Positions 5,041 through 5,426 of a stretch of 5,426 nt of DNA are shown here, piece by piece. The notes beneath the pieces were generated by a model, which worked only from the letters and a program-made list of their open reading frames with translations, was not told the origin of the DNA and ran no database searches. Within the stretch, counting starts at the first letter, position 1, and every line of letters starts with the position of its first letter. A program made the position numbers and the translations under genes. The stretch comes from Bacteroidota bacterium (lineage in GTDB: Bacteria > Bacteroidota > Bacteroidia > Bacteroidales > GCA-2748055): NCBI GenBank assembly GCA_030642565.1, contig DAOWNM010000194.1, positions 1-5,426 of the forward strand, written 5' to 3'.

Positions 5041-5426
5041 GCCGGATTCTCTCCTTCGGGTAACTCTTTTTTCCTTTCAGGAAGCTCCTTGTTGGCTTCG
5101 GGTAACTCCTTTTTCTCTTTAGATTTTGGTAAGGATTTCTTCTTCTTGATAGAGAGGGTGATCTCCTCTTTTTCCTTATCAAAATCGACCATCATGGTAT
5201 CACCCTCAACCAATGCAGACTTTATGATGATCTCGGCCATGGGATCTTCCAGGTATTTCTGGATGGCACGCTTCAGGGGCCTGGCACCATACTGAATGTC
5301 ATAGCCCTTGTCAAGTACATAATCTTTGGCTTCCTCTGAGAGTTTGATTCCAAATCCAAGTGTGGCAACCCTTTCATAGAGCCCTTTAAGTTCAATATCA
5401 ATGATCTTATGGATATCATCCCTGGA
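5037..5426 (-). CDS. clpC: ClpC-type AAA+ unfoldase, C-terminal 129 residues (cut by window edge)
   Basis: The end of a Clp/Hsp100 ATPase, which unfolds substrates and feeds them to the ClpP protease. Only the small C-terminal subdomain of the second AAA+ module is in the window. GYDIQYGARPLKRAIQKYLE (fragment residues 41-60) contains the sensor-2 GAR motif (47-49), and the preceding helix reads KLSEEAKDYVLDKGYD. EDPMAEIIIK followed by EGDTMMVDFDKEKEEITLSI resembles ClpC more than ClpB. The ClpP-contacting loop, Walker motifs and N domain lie outside the window, so ClpC rather than another Clp ATPase is inferred. The last 35 or so residues are a charged, lysine/glutamate/proline-rich tail containing three tandem heptads of the form xKELPEx. 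The stop TAA (5039-5037) overlaps the rimO stop. Confidence 0.9.
   Translation of the reverse strand, partial: SRDDIHKIIDIELKGLYERVATLGFGIKLSEEAKDYVLDKGYDIQYGARPLKRAIQKYLEDPMAEIIIKSALVEGDTMMVDFDKEKEEITLSIKKKKSLPKSKEKKELPEANKELPERKKELPEGENPA
5052..5114 (-). repeat. Three in-frame 21-bp tandem repeats in the clpC tail
   Basis: Three consecutive 21-bp units on the minus strand (5114-5094, 5093-5073, 5072-5052) encode KKELPEA, NKELPER and KKELPEG. Units one and three share the 13-nt core GAGTTACCCGAAG exactly, 42 nt apart, while the middle unit has diverged at synonymous positions (GAGCTTCCTGAAA). A more degenerate relative, KKSLPKS, is encoded at 5141-5121, two codons out of register. The period keeps the reading frame, so copy number can change without breaking the protein. 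Confidence 0.85.

Noticed and set aside
5089..5295. A 68-codon plus-strand ORF after rimO.
   Set aside because: It is the reverse-strand shadow of the clpC C-terminal region, where GAR and the ClpC-like sequence show the true frame.

Overview
The window looks like a chromosomal segment from a member of the Bacteroidota. The evidence is the gene string cinA, rpmB, rpmG, DUF4295, ftsY, rimO, an arrangement I associate with this phylum; the 50-residue DUF4295 protein, a family characteristic of it; start codons preceded by A/T-rich sequence rather than strong Shine-Dalgarno sites; and candidate promoters resembling the Bacteroidota -7 element TAnnTTTG. I cannot fix the genus. FtsY, RimO and CinA have a Bacteroidales-like feel, but that is only an impression.

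Layout. Positions 1-638 (minus strand) hold the N-terminal 212 codons of a Pif1/RecD-type helicase that runs off the left edge. A divergent intergenic region (639-748) follows; it is AT-rich and holds an 11-bp perfect inverted repeat and candidate promoters for both directions. cinA (749-1993, plus) is complete. A 141-nt gap (1994-2134) carries a weak terminator-like hairpin and a candidate promoter, followed by a tight ribosomal-protein cluster: rpmB (bL28), rpmG (bL33) and a DUF4295 gene (2584-2736). A strong intrinsic terminator (2761-2794) ends that cluster only 9 nt before the ftsY start codon. ftsY (2804-3745) and rimO (3745-5040) overlap by one base. The right edge (5037-5426, minus) is the C-terminal 129 residues of a ClpC-type AAA+ unfoldase, convergent with rimO and overlapping it by 4 nt.

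Functionally the centre is about making and targeting proteins: two or three 50S proteins, the SRP receptor, and the enzyme that methylthiolates ribosomal protein uS12. CinA (NMN deamidase/pyridine nucleotide salvage) upstream and ClpC (protein quality control) downstream are housekeeping neighbours without an obvious direct link.

I found no mobile element, CRISPR array, tRNA, rRNA or defence cassette, and nothing here amounts to a clearly new system. The points most worth a second look are the in-frame 21-bp tandem repeat in the ClpC tail, the terminator placed against the ftsY start, the lower GC and the inverted repeat at the helicase/cinA junction, and the convergent rimO/clpC overlap.
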